A stretch of 28,652 bases of DNA from JAICLL01 sp035252155 (GCA_035252155.1 DATFDL010000608.1:1-28652), one strand, 5' to 3'. Positions 1 to 7,914 are shown, counted from the stretch's first letter. Notes: generated by a model from the sequence alone, not told the origin. Program-made: numbers and translations.

Positions 1-214
1 CGGCCTCAACCACCGCAGGCTGCGCCATCAAAAAAGAACAGAGAACCACGCTACGGACGGACGTGCCGGTCGGGCAAAATCCACCGAGCCACAAAAAGCC
101 CAAACTCCCGGCGCCTTGCGTACCGATAAACACTCTATATAGGCGATCTTGCGCCGCTGCCGCTGCGCACGTGCCTGCCCGCATACGATTTCGGCCCAGC
201 CTATTCGCTTGCCC

Positions 215-673
215 ATGAGAGTTTTCGGCGCGCTGATGGCGCTGGCGCTCGTTTCGCAGACCGGCTGCGCGGCGCTTTCGGGTTTCCATCGCGATTGGCG
301 GTCGTGCTGCTGCGCCTCGCAGGGCGACATCACCGGTTGCTGGGACGGCTGCTGGGAAAGCCGCTGCACTGGGCATCACGGCAAAGTGCGAGCCATCATC
401 ACCCGCTGCGACGACACCCATTATCGCGCTCGCTTCCACGGCACCTTCTTCAAAGTCATTCCGTTCGGCTACGAGATGACGCTCACCGCGGTGCGCCAGG
501 AGGGGCAATATGTGCTCTCCGGGCAAAAGAATCTGGGCAAACTGGCTGGGGGCGTCTATCGCTTTCAAGGCCACGCTACCGAAAGCGAGTTTTACGCCGA
601 TTATACCAGCGACAACGACCGCGGCACGTTTATCATGAGCCGGGTCAATGGCGGCTGTTCCTGTTGCCGGTAG
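215..673 (+). CDS. Small cysteine-rich lipoprotein of unknown function
   Basis: 152-residue protein of unknown function, probably lipid-anchored. The start at 215 is preferred over an in-frame ATG at 149 because it begins directly with a signal peptide: M-R-V, then a hydrophobic stretch ending SQTGC at residues 14-18, which fits a loose lipobox. The mature part is rich in cysteine near its start (SCCCAS, then WDGCWESRC) and ends in CSCCR, so disulfides or metal ligation are possible. The middle is beta-rich, with aromatic and charged residues alternating and a lipocalin-like feel (HYRARFHGTFFKVIPFGYEM), but I cannot assign a family. It converges with the sox operon, whose 3' end lies at 862. 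Confidence is good that it is a gene and low on function. Confidence 0.72.
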   Translation: MRVFGALMALALVSQTGCAALSGFHRDWRSCCCASQGDITGCWDGCWESRCTGHHGKVRAIITRCDDTHYRARFHGTFFKVIPFGYEMTLTAVRQEGQYVLSGQKNLGKLAGGVYRFQGHATESEFYADYTSDNDRGTFIMSRVNGGCSCCR

Positions 674-740
674 CCCCGGCCCTTGTGGCCGGCGGGGGCG
701 TGCGCACGCATCCCCCGAGTCGGGCCGAAAAGCAGATCCG

Positions 741-807
741 CACGGCGTCCGTCGCAGCGACGGCGCTTGTACGCATTGAGGTCGCTCGCGCTGCGACGGA
801 TGCCGTG
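741..807. repeat. Long-armed hairpin repeat, family 1, copy C
   Basis: Inverted repeat with 19-nt arms: CACGGCGTCCGTCGCAGCG at 741-759 pairs with 789-807 with a single mismatch, leaving a 29-nt loop. It sits between the converging ends of the lipoprotein gene (673) and the sox operon (862). The same arm occurs in two further hairpins at 19187-19366, and 731-761 is identical over 31 nt to 19285-19315. This makes it a dispersed repeat rather than a chance palindrome. It could act as a bidirectional terminator, but there is no U-tract. A shorter GC palindrome (CCGGCC, 5-nt loop, GGCCGG) lies at 676-692. Confidence 0.75.
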
Positions 808-861
808 GCACCCTGTCGCATGCGTTGATCCCAACTCATGCTTAATTGAGTACGATGCAGG

Positions 862-3800
862 TCATTCCACATTCCCGCGAAGGATGGAAGTTCCAACCGC
901 ATCGCCGCCCAACTCATGGGCGATGCCGAGCAGTGTGTGCCAGAGATAGGCGCCATACGTGCCATCGGCCCAAATCCGCCAAGCCGGTTCGCCCGCCAGC
1001 TTGTAAGGCAACACCGAACACGAAACGCCGGCGATCTGCGTCATCACGAATTGCTCGCCCGCCTCGGCGAAATTGAAACTGCACACCTGTGCGAAGAGCG
1101 CCGTCGCCTCGCTGCCCGTGACTGCCAACGATACGTCTTGCCGCCAGACCGGCAGCACGCCGGCAATGTGCCGTGCGAGCGCCTCTCGAAGCCGATTGAG
1201 GGTGTTTTCTTCCGAGCCGTCTTCGAGGAAAAACTCCGCGCCGCCGGTACGTATACACAGACTGCCGTCATCGAGCCAGTGATGCTCATAAATCTGTCGC
1301 GGCACGGCAATGCCATTGACCGCCAAAAATTCGGCGGCGGCCGGGCCCTTGAGCAGCAACCGAGCAAGCGCGCTGAGATCGCACAGGCCGAGCTTCGCCG
1401 CGGCGGCCCGCTGCGCTGCCACATCCCCAATGTTTGTCGCCACCGGCAGTCCGCCCACGCTCTCCCAGCGCGGATGCAATTGCTCAAGCTCCTCGTGCAC
1501 CGGGCTGGTTCGCAGTATCGCGCGCGGCTCGCCGCCACCGGATTCTCGGCCGCCGCTTTCCGGCGAGCCTATTGCCTGCCGCAACATAGGCCGATCGTAA
1601 AACGGCAATTCCACGACGGTCGCCCCGATCAACTTGCCGTCAACGCGAATTTGAATCTGCGTGCCGGGCGCCACTTGCGAAGGGCGCACGTAAGCCAGGC
1701 CGATCGCTTGTCGCAAGGTTGGGCTGCGGGCAATGCTTGTCACTCGGCCGGCAATCTCGCCGCGATCGATGACCAGATGACATTCGCTGGGCAGCGGCCC
1801 CGTGTACCCGCGCGGCAAAACAAAACCAACGAGCCGCCGCTTGAGCGGTTTGCGAGCTACGATCTGCAAGCTTCGGCCGCCGACAAAAAACGGCTTGTCG
1901 TGCTTCACAGCCCAGCCCAGGCCGGCTTCGTCGGGCGTGGTCAGGCCGTCGGTGTCTTGCCCGATGATGACGTGGGCTTTTTCCAGCCGCAGCACGCGCT
2001 GGGCCTCGACGCCAAAGGGCCGAATGCCGTGCCGCGCACCGGCAGCGATGATGCCGTCCCAAACGCTCGCGGCGTAAAAGGAGGGAAGATGAATCTCATA
2101 GCCCACCTCGCCGACGAATCCGGTGCGCAGCAATCGGGCGGGCACGCCCAGCACCGATCCCTCGCGCACGCCCAGATACGGAAAGCTCGCCTCGCTCACA
2201 TCGACGTCGCTCAACTCGTCCACGATCGAGCGGGCGTTCGGTCCGGCGACATTCATGGCCGCCATGCTGCCGGTCAGGTTGGCCAGGACAACCTGCATCT
2301 TCCACACGATTGCCCACCGCTGCATCTCGCGGTAGACGTTGGCCGAGGCGGTCGTGGTGGTGGTGACGTAAAAGCGGTCGTCGGCCAGCCGCGCCACCAC
2401 GCCGTCGTCGATCACCACGCCCGACTCGTCGCACATCAGTCCGTAACGAGTCGTGCCGATTTTCATCTTGGCGAAGCGGCCGGTATAAATCCGTTCCAAA
2501 AACTCGGCGGCGTCTGCGCCGTAGATCTCAATCTTGCCGAGTGTGCCCACGTCGATCAGGCCGACCCGCGTGCGGACCGCCTCGACTTCGGCGGCGATGG
2601 CTTGTTCGCGGCTCAGGCCGGGCACCGCATAGTACGCCGGCCGCCGCCAATCGCCGGCGGGCATGAACAGCGCACCGGCGGCGCGATGGCGCGCGTCGAG
2701 CGCGGTCTGGCGGTGCGGATGAAAGCCGCGGCCGGCAAGGTGCCCCAGTGGCACGGGATGATAAAATGGCCGCGCCGTGGGCGAGCCGATCTCATCCATG
2801 CCCTGGCCGCGCAACCGCGCCAGCACGCGAATGGTGTTGGTGTTGGCGGTTTTCCCCTGGCTGGGGCCCATGCCGAAGGTCGAATACCGCTTGAGCAACT
2901 CGATGCCATCAAAGCCTTCTTGCACCGCGTGCTTGATGTCTTTGAGCTGCACATCTTCATCCAGATCGACGAATGCCTTGCCGCGCGACTGCTCGACCAC
3001 GGGATAGGGATGTGACGGCGCAACGGTCGATCGCGATACCTCGGGCATTGCCCCTGCGTATCGCCCCAAGTGGGCCACGGCAGCCAGGCCGGCGCGGCGA
3101 CCGTCGGCAAGTCGTGCATCGAGCTCATAGACGCCGTTCATTCGCCCGGCCGTGAAGACGCCGGAGGGCGAGACGTCGGGCACAAATTGCGCGAGCTCGT
3201 GCGAATACTTCATTTTGCCGCGGGCCTGGCAAAACAGCGCGTCAGCCGGCGACCAGCCGACGCTCATCGCCACGCCGTCGCACTCGATGTGCTGCGCTTG
3301 GCGAACATCGGGCTGGCCGTCAGCGCCGAGTGGAGAAACCGTGACGCCAGTGACACCCAAAGCCTCGCCGCCGCTGGTCGCCCCATAAATTGCCTGACCA
3401 CGCCGGATGGGAATGCCCGCCGCGGCCGCTTGTTTGGCCAGCTCGCTCGGCTCGCCCGTCGGCCGCAGATCGACAATCAAACGCACGTCGATGCCCAGCC
3501 GCTGCCAAGCCAGGGCCGCGCGGTAACCTTCGGCATTGACGGTTAACACCACGGGGCGCTCGAACGGTTTCACTGCATAGAGCCGCACCAGCCGCTGGGC
3601 CGCCGAGGCGAGCATCACGCCGGGCAGGTCGTTGTTGCCAAACACGGCCGGCTGTTCCAAGGCGCCGGTGGCCAACACGACGGCATGCGCTCTCAGCTTG
3701 GTCATTCGCTGTTCGTCGACCAGCGCCAGCCAATGATCGGCGTAATAGCCGGCGGCGACCGTGCCGGTGCGCAGGTCGAGATTGGGAAAGGCCGCCGCGC

Positions 3801-4602
3801 GGGTAAGTAAATCGTGCAGCAAGTCAGCCGCGCGGTAGCAGAATTCGTGAGAATTCTGGCCGTGATTCGTGCTGGCTGCCTGACTTCTCACGAAGTCAGC
3901 TACAGGCCGGTCAGGAGCTGCGGAAATTGAATCGGCCTGATACAGCAACGCGCCGCCTGCGTGCGGCTGTTCGTCCACCACGATCACACGCAGTTGCTGT
4001 TCGGCGGCGGCGATGGCCGCCGACAGGCCGCTCGCCCCCGCGCCGACGACGAGCAGATCGCACCAATCGTATCGCTTCGTGGTGCGCCGACGGGGCGATT
4101 TCGGATCGATGGCCCCCAGCCCGGCCATGGCCCGCATCTGCCGCTCCCAAAACGCAAACAACCGGCGCGGCTGATGAAACGTCTTGTAGTAAAAGCCGAC
4201 CGGCAGGAAGCGGCCGAAGCGGTTGATGTGCCGGGCCTGGTCGTGCTCCAACCCACCGAAAGTGTTGACGGCGACCAGGTCGGCGCCTTCCCAGAGCGGC
4301 GTGATGTCGGCGCGGAGATTGGTGCGCCGGCCATCGGCCATCAGCACGTTCACATCGTGGTTGGCCAGGCTATGAATGCCGCGGGGGCGGTGATATTTGA
4401 AGCTGCGTCCGAGCAACCGCACGCCGCAGGCCGCCAGCGCGCTGGAGATGGCGTCGCCTTGAAAGCCGTAATAGGTGTGACCCTCGAAGCGAAATCGCAC
4501 CGGTCGGCCACGGTCGATCCATTCGCCCGGCTGCGGCGGCAAGCGGCACGCGGCGGGCGCGCGGCCGGCCTGCGGCGGTGGCGGCTCGTGGGTCGCGGTC
4601 AC
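862..4602 (-). CDS. soxA: Heterotetrameric sarcosine oxidase alpha subunit fused to gamma subunit (SoxA-SoxG)
   Basis: 1246-residue flavoenzyme subunit. Sarcosine oxidases of this type oxidise sarcosine to glycine, passing the methyl group to tetrahydrofolate and electrons to oxygen. Domains: residues 30-120 are the ferredoxin-like N-terminal domain with the family hallmark GRSFKYHRPRGI and no Fe-S cysteine cluster. Residues 182-560 form a nucleotide-binding oxidoreductase (VGAGASG at 186-192, then ATGALEQPAVFGNNDLPG). About 640-1010 is a GcvT/aminomethyltransferase-type folate domain. A Gly/Ser/Glu-rich linker precedes 1033-1246, which resembles SoxG, normally a separate protein of about 200 residues. 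Translation starts at GTG (4602), overlapping the soxD stop as GTGA. Residues 234-256 are encoded by a palindromic repeat (3835-3903). Related N-methyl substrates such as dimethylglycine cannot be excluded. Confidence 0.9.
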   Translation of the reverse strand: MTATHEPPPPQAGRAPAACRLPPQPGEWIDRGRPVRFRFEGHTYYGFQGDAISSALAACGVRLLGRSFKYHRPRGIHSLANHDVNVLMADGRRTNLRADITPLWEGADLVAVNTFGGLEHDQARHINRFGRFLPVGFYYKTFHQPRRLFAFWERQMRAMAGLGAIDPKSPRRRTTKRYDWCDLLVVGAGASGLSAAIAAAEQQLRVIVVDEQPHAGGALLYQADSISAAPDRPVADFVRSQAASTNHGQNSHEFCYRAADLLHDLLTRAAAFPNLDLRTGTVAAGYYADHWLALVDEQRMTKLRAHAVVLATGALEQPAVFGNNDLPGVMLASAAQRLVRLYAVKPFERPVVLTVNAEGYRAALAWQRLGIDVRLIVDLRPTGEPSELAKQAAAAGIPIRRGQAIYGATSGGEALGVTGVTVSPLGADGQPDVRQAQHIECDGVAMSVGWSPADALFCQARGKMKYSHELAQFVPDVSPSGVFTAGRMNGVYELDARLADGRRAGLAAVAHLGRYAGAMPEVSRSTVAPSHPYPVVEQSRGKAFVDLDEDVQLKDIKHAVQEGFDGIELLKRYSTFGMGPSQGKTANTNTIRVLARLRGQGMDEIGSPTARPFYHPVPLGHLAGRGFHPHRQTALDARHRAAGALFMPAGDWRRPAYYAVPGLSREQAIAAEVEAVRTRVGLIDVGTLGKIEIYGADAAEFLERIYTGRFAKMKIGTTRYGLMCDESGVVIDDGVVARLADDRFYVTTTTTASANVYREMQRWAIVWKMQVVLANLTGSMAAMNVAGPNARSIVDELSDVDVSEASFPYLGVREGSVLGVPARLLRTGFVGEVGYEIHLPSFYAASVWDGIIAAGARHGIRPFGVEAQRVLRLEKAHVIIGQDTDGLTTPDEAGLGWAVKHDKPFFVGGRSLQIVARKPLKRRLVGFVLPRGYTGPLPSECHLVIDRGEIAGRVTSIARSPTLRQAIGLAYVRPSQVAPGTQIQIRVDGKLIGATVVELPFYDRPMLRQAIGSPESGGRESGGGEPRAILRTSPVHEELEQLHPRWESVGGLPVATNIGDVAAQRAAAAKLGLCDLSALARLLLKGPAAAEFLAVNGIAVPRQIYEHHWLDDGSLCIRTGGAEFFLEDGSEENTLNRLREALARHIAGVLPVWRQDVSLAVTGSEATALFAQVCSFNFAEAGEQFVMTQIAGVSCSVLPYKLAGEPAWRIWADGTYGAYLWHTLLGIAHELGGDAVGTSILRGNVE
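3835..3903. repeat. Nested double-hairpin repeat lying in frame inside soxA
   Basis: A 69-nt element made of two 26-nt halves (3835-3860 and 3878-3903) that are inverted copies of each other, separated by 17 nt. Each half is itself a hairpin with an 8-bp stem and 4-nt loop: CAGAATTC-GTGA-GAATTCTG at 3839-3858 and CTGACTTC-TCAC-GAAGTCAG at 3880-3899. The ends read GTAGC and GCTAC. The two halves differ at paired positions only, so each stem stays perfect. Its length is a multiple of three and it encodes residues 234-256 of the SoxA fusion, in the loop after the first flavin-binding motif. It resembles REP/BIME elements in design, not in sequence. Confidence 0.85.
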
Positions 4603-4865
4603 GCCTCGGCTCCTTCCGCGCCGTAGAGATAGGTGCGCAAAAAGACGTCGTTCAGGTTGTCACGTTCGGCGACGAACCAAGTGCCGCTGGGCACGTGATA
4701 CCACCATTCGCGGCGCACACCCGGTTCGCCCGTGCGGTTGAAGACGTAATCGGCCCAAGCCGCGTCGCTGGCGGTTTGGCAGTCAGGCATGGTCCGCATT
4801 TCGCCGCCGAAGGCGAACTCTTGCAGCGGCCGCGGGCCGTTGATCGGGCACGTAAGCAGTTTCAT
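4599..4865 (-). CDS. soxD: Sarcosine oxidase delta subunit (SoxD), zinc-ligand-poor variant
   Basis: 88-residue small subunit of the sarcosine oxidase complex. Family features are the opening MKLLTCPINGPRP, then EFAFGGEM, WADYVFNR, REWWYHVPSGTWFVAERD and a C-terminal LRTYLYG. The start at 4865 is chosen because it gives the standard delta N-terminus; a longer frame adds 12 unrelated residues. Classical SoxD binds zinc through a CPxCG pair plus a later His and Cys. Here the second cysteine of the pair is Asn (C6-P-I-N) and the later cysteine is Ser (HVPSG), so zinc binding is probably lost. Translational coupling to soxA is shown by the 4-nt GTGA overlap. A repeat-filled 263-nt gap separates it from soxB. 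Confidence 0.88.
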   Translation of the reverse strand: MKLLTCPINGPRPLQEFAFGGEMRTMPDCQTASDAAWADYVFNRTGEPGVRREWWYHVPSGTWFVAERDNLNDVFLRTYLYGAEGAEA

Positions 4866-4963
4866 CGAGGTTGAAAGTAATCGTTGGCGGGGAGATTGCA
4901 AATGGGCGCGCCAAAAAACCTTGGAACACCGCCGCCCACCTTGTAATGAGCGGTCCGAACCGG

Positions 4964-5076
4964 CGGGTGGGACGAATCGTCGGGTGGGACGAGTGAAACG
5001 AGTCCCACCATTGGGCGGCGCTACCGATAAGCCGGCAATGCGGCGGATGGTGAGACTCGTTTCACTCGTCCCACCC
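4964..5076. repeat. Large inverted repeat between soxB and soxD (GTGGGACGAGTGAAACGAGT type)
   Basis: Two 30-nt arms, 4982-5011 and 5047-5076, are inverted copies with one mismatch. The arms begin GGGTGGGACGAGTGAAACGA. Each arm contains its own smaller inverted repeat (GTGGGAC...GTCCCAC in the first), so the design is again nested. A third, partial copy of the arm start (GGGTGGGACGA) lies at 4964-4974. The element sits inside the sox operon between soxB and soxD, where transcript structure could attenuate or protect the distal message. No gene is visible in 4866-5128. Confidence 0.8.
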
Positions 5077-5100
5077 TACACGCTTTGCCTCATCATCAAC

Positions 5101-5128
5101 CAAAATCGAAAATCCAAAATCCAAAATC
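5101..5128 (-). repeat. Four GATTTTG-type heptamers immediately after the soxB stop codon
   Basis: Four perfect 7-nt periods on the + strand: CAAAATC, GAAAATC, CAAAATC, CAAAATC. Read in the soxB sense, this is a GATTTTS array that begins at the base after the TGA stop (5131-5129). The same heptamer array follows the stop codons of two other genes in this window (13578-13609 and 23918-23936). Confidence 0.85.
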
Positions 5129-6367
5129 TCAATGCCCCACCGAGGCCGCCCCTTTCTCGCCGACGAGTTCGTACTCGGCGAACCTCGACAATCGAAACGG
5201 CCGAATCAACTCGTGATCTTCATCGTGGGCCAGGGTGTACGCCATCGTCGTCCCGCAGACAGGCGTCGCCTTGAAGCCCCACGTGCCCCAACCGCTGTCG
5301 AGATAAAACCCGCGGATCGGCGTCTTGCCCATGATCGGCGAAAAGTCGGGCGTCATGTCCGACATGCCGGCCCACTGGCGGTTCACCTTGATGTCCGACA
5401 AAAACGGAAACAGATCGAGCAAGTGCCCGGCCAGCCCTTCGACAAAATCGAGCGTCGATCGCTCGGAATGCAGCTCATACGGATCGAGCGAGGCGCCCAT
5501 TACCAGCTCGCCGCGCGACGACTGGCTTACGTACAAATGCAAACTGGCTGAGACGACAATCTGGTCGAGCCACGGTTTGAGCGGCTCGGTCACGCAGGCT
5601 TGCAGCGGCTGAATGACCAGCGGCGTGCGCAGGCCCACCATTCGCGTGATCCGCGGCGTGTAGCCCGCCACCGCCGAGAGCACGCGGCGGGTGCGAATGT
5701 AGCCGCGATCGGTGCTCACGCCCACCACCTGGCCGTCGCGCACGTCGATGCCGGTGACGGTCGTCTTCTGGTGGATTTCGACGCCACGCCGGTCAGCCGC
5801 GCGGGCGTAGGCCCAGGCGACGGCGTCGTGCCGCACGATCGCGCCCGGCGGATGGTAGAGCGCCCCGACGATCGGCATGTGGCCGCACTCGAGATCGATA
5901 TACGGGCAGATGCGTTTGATCTCGTCGGGGCCGATCACCCGGCTATCGACGCCCAGGTGCTGGTTGACTTCGGCCCGCCAGCGCATGGTGCGTAGCGTGG
6001 CGTCGGTATGGGCGAGCGTAAAGTGGCCCCGCTCGGAATAGAACAGGTTGTAGTCGAGCTCTTGCGAGAGCTCGCGAAACAGCCGCAGGCTCTCTTGATA
6101 GAACCGCACGCCTTCGGGCGTAAGATAGTTTGCCCGCACGATGGCGGTGTTGCGGCCCGTGTTTCCCCCGCCGAGGTATCCCTTGTCGAGCACGGCGACG
6201 CGCGTCATCCCGTAGTCGCGGGCCAAATAATAAGCCGCGGCCAGGCCATGCCCGCCGGCCCCAATAATGACCGCGTCGTAGCTATCCGCCAGCCGTTCAT
6301 GCTGGCGGAACATCCGCGGTTCCGGGTAGTGCGAGCTTAGTCCGAAGCGCAGCAGGCGGAGAGGCAT
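5129..6367 (-). CDS. soxB: Sarcosine oxidase beta subunit (SoxB), FAD/FMN amine oxidase
   Basis: 412-residue catalytic flavoprotein subunit of a heterotetrameric sarcosine oxidase; the beta subunit carries FAD and a covalently bound FMN. Visible features: dinucleotide-binding motif GAGGHGLAAAYYLA near residues 36-49; GGGNTGRNTAIVRANY, typical of SoxB; and RHDAVAWAYARAA, in which His180 matches the known FMN attachment histidine. The C-terminus (DFSPIMGKTPIRGFYLDSGWGTWGFKATP) is standard for the family. The full-length start at 6367 fits the usual SoxB N-terminal extension before the Rossmann motif; Met19 is a possible internal alternative. It is first in a soxB-soxD-soxA(G) operon. No glyA, folD or purU one-carbon genes are adjacent within the window. 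No clear promoter was identified in 6368-6561. Confidence 0.92.
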   Translation of the reverse strand: MPLRLLRFGLSSHYPEPRMFRQHERLADSYDAVIIGAGGHGLAAAYYLARDYGMTRVAVLDKGYLGGGNTGRNTAIVRANYLTPEGVRFYQESLRLFRELSQELDYNLFYSERGHFTLAHTDATLRTMRWRAEVNQHLGVDSRVIGPDEIKRICPYIDLECGHMPIVGALYHPPGAIVRHDAVAWAYARAADRRGVEIHQKTTVTGIDVRDGQVVGVSTDRGYIRTRRVLSAVAGYTPRITRMVGLRTPLVIQPLQACVTEPLKPWLDQIVVSASLHLYVSQSSRGELVMGASLDPYELHSERSTLDFVEGLAGHLLDLFPFLSDIKVNRQWAGMSDMTPDFSPIMGKTPIRGFYLDSGWGTWGFKATPVCGTTMAYTLAHDEDHELIRPFRLSRFAEYELVGEKGAASVGH

Positions 6368-6561
6368 CCGGCGAGCTTAGCCGAAGTCCGCCGCGGCGGT
6401 CAACCACCGTATATTTTGGCTTCTGCGAGACGAAGCCCCGTGTGGCCCTACGGGGAGTGGGGGAAATCAGGGCGGTGATGATCGACTGCGCTTAGCACCT
6501 CGCGCACTGGGCAGCTTGCTAAATTGTACGCTCCATAATTTCCAAGATAGAAATTCGGCCA

Positions 6562-7914
6562 CTAACTCTCGTCCATGCTCTGCCGAACGACTTGGCCATC
6601 ATCGTTGAGTTGTACCTCCACACCGTGCTCTGCATCCCACTCGACATGGAAGTACGCCGATTGTTCGACGGGGCGCCCTTCATAATAGGTCAGACCGATC
6701 TGTCCTGACTCGACCTGCTGTAGGACCGCTTCCTCCTTGGCCGTGTCCACTTGATTGATTTCGCAAGTCGAAACCTGTCCGGATACCTCGATTAGGTATT
6801 TTTTCAGGTCGGCTTGCAACGCAGCAAACTTTGAGACAATTCGCTCATACGAGCGGAGCAACTCGCGATATCCAGCGAGTACCTGCTCGCGACTCGCATC
6901 TTTGTTCAACTCCACCGACAAGCTCAAATGGAAGTGCAACCAATCGCACCGGATGCCCGCGGGGTTGCTCCAACTCAGTCCCGGAATGTCGCCATGATAA
7001 ACTATCTCGTAGTCACCGATCGCAGCAAGCCCTTGGTTAATCCCTTCATTGTCGGTGGCCTTCGGCTGGAATACGTCGAGATGCTGGTCTCGCAGTTGCT
7101 CGACTTCGCGAAGCCAAGCTTGCATGCCAGGTAAGAGGCCACGTCGCTTCGCGCACTCGCGGTACTCTCGCGTCAGTAATTGGCATTCCTTTAATAACCG
7201 CCGCGAGTTCGCAGCTTCCTTGGCGAGCATCCGCCGGACGGTGGTGAGCCTCTCCTGCAGGAGCGGCAGTTGGTTGCGTTGCTGGCGATGATCCAGCAAC
7301 CGTTGATGTTGGTGCCTTTGTTCTTCATGAAATCGTTGCTCGTCAAAATCAGGCGATTGTCGCGGATCGCCATGCTTTGCAGCATCGCCAGCCAATTCGT
7401 CCTGATGTTGCGCAACATAGGCCTCGAGGAGCTGCGCAATTTCACCGCGCGTTTCGGCGTTCTGAGACTGCTTTGCCGACGAAATATTGTCGCGCAAATC
7501 TGCGGGAAGCAAGCCGGCCGCTTCTGACATGGCGAAGATATGCGTCCGCAATTCGCCCATCGCTGCCGTCGTCGAAGCGTCGTCCCATGCGATCCCGCGC
7601 CGCACTTCGGCGGCCGTCGGCAAGGGACGCCGGGCGCCCTCGCCATTGCGCAGCGCCGTTGCTGTTTTGCTCGCCCCGATGGCGTCGAGGGCTTCGATCG
7701 TGAATTTGAGCGGCTCATACTCGAACAGTCCGGCGCGCCAGCGAGCCAGGTCAATCGCGGCGGGGTTTTGCTGCAAAAACTCGGTGACCACGACAACATG
7801 GACGCCGGCCGGTGACAGCTTGCGAGCGATTTGTCGATACTTCTCTCCGGGCGTCGTAGCGCCGACCGCGGTGCCTGAAAAGTTCCACCAGTCGTAATAT
7901 TTCGCGGCATTCAT
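6562..7914 (-). CDS. Unrecognised protein with long helical/coiled-coil centre
   Basis: 450 residues if started at the ATG at 7914 (MNAAKYYDWWNFSG). The frame is open to a TTG at 7992, but that would run into the ribosome-binding site of the divergent gene. The N-terminal 80 residues contain an LDAIGASKTATALRNG segment, faintly like DUF4375/DMP19-type helices. A central region of about 200 residues is rich in Gln, His, Arg, Glu and Leu with heptad-like spacing (EEQRHQHQRLLDHRQQRNQL, then ERLTTVRRMLAKEAANSRRL), consistent with a coiled coil. The C-terminus is a compact acidic beta-like segment ending QLNDDGQVVRQSMDES. There is no signal peptide or membrane segment. It is transcribed toward soxB with a 194-nt gap, so a shared operon is unproven. 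I do not recognise the family. Confidence 0.68.
   Translation of the reverse strand: MNAAKYYDWWNFSGTAVGATTPGEKYRQIARKLSPAGVHVVVVTEFLQQNPAAIDLARWRAGLFEYEPLKFTIEALDAIGASKTATALRNGEGARRPLPTAAEVRRGIAWDDASTTAAMGELRTHIFAMSEAAGLLPADLRDNISSAKQSQNAETRGEIAQLLEAYVAQHQDELAGDAAKHGDPRQSPDFDEQRFHEEQRHQHQRLLDHRQQRNQLPLLQERLTTVRRMLAKEAANSRRLLKECQLLTREYRECAKRRGLLPGMQAWLREVEQLRDQHLDVFQPKATDNEGINQGLAAIGDYEIVYHGDIPGLSWSNPAGIRCDWLHFHLSLSVELNKDASREQVLAGYRELLRSYERIVSKFAALQADLKKYLIEVSGQVSTCEINQVDTAKEEAVLQQVESGQIGLTYYEGRPVEQSAYFHVEWDAEHGVEVQLNDDGQVVRQSMDES

Noticed and set aside
1..28. Possible minus-strand gene starting MAQPAVVEA at 28 and leaving the window
   Set aside because: Only nine codons are visible, there is no ribosome-binding site, and the ATG may be internal or accidental.
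28..369. 113-residue minus-strand frame overlapping the first lipoprotein gene
   Set aside because: The opposite strand has a signal peptide and coherent protein; this frame shows no domain and no start signal.
916..3015. 699-residue open frame on the plus strand opposite soxA
   Set aside because: It is antisense to a well-conserved enzyme, and its composition (Arg, His, Gln, Ala with no motif) is what high-GC codon bias produces on the complementary strand.
6380..6420. TTGACC on the minus strand as a soxB -35 box
   Set aside because: The best -10 partner (TAAGCT) is poor and lies too close to the start codon for a normal leader.
6425..6470. CCCCGT...ACGGGG palindrome as a terminator for the 6562-7914 gene
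   Set aside because: Six-bp stem with an 8-nt loop and no U-tract; too weak to call.
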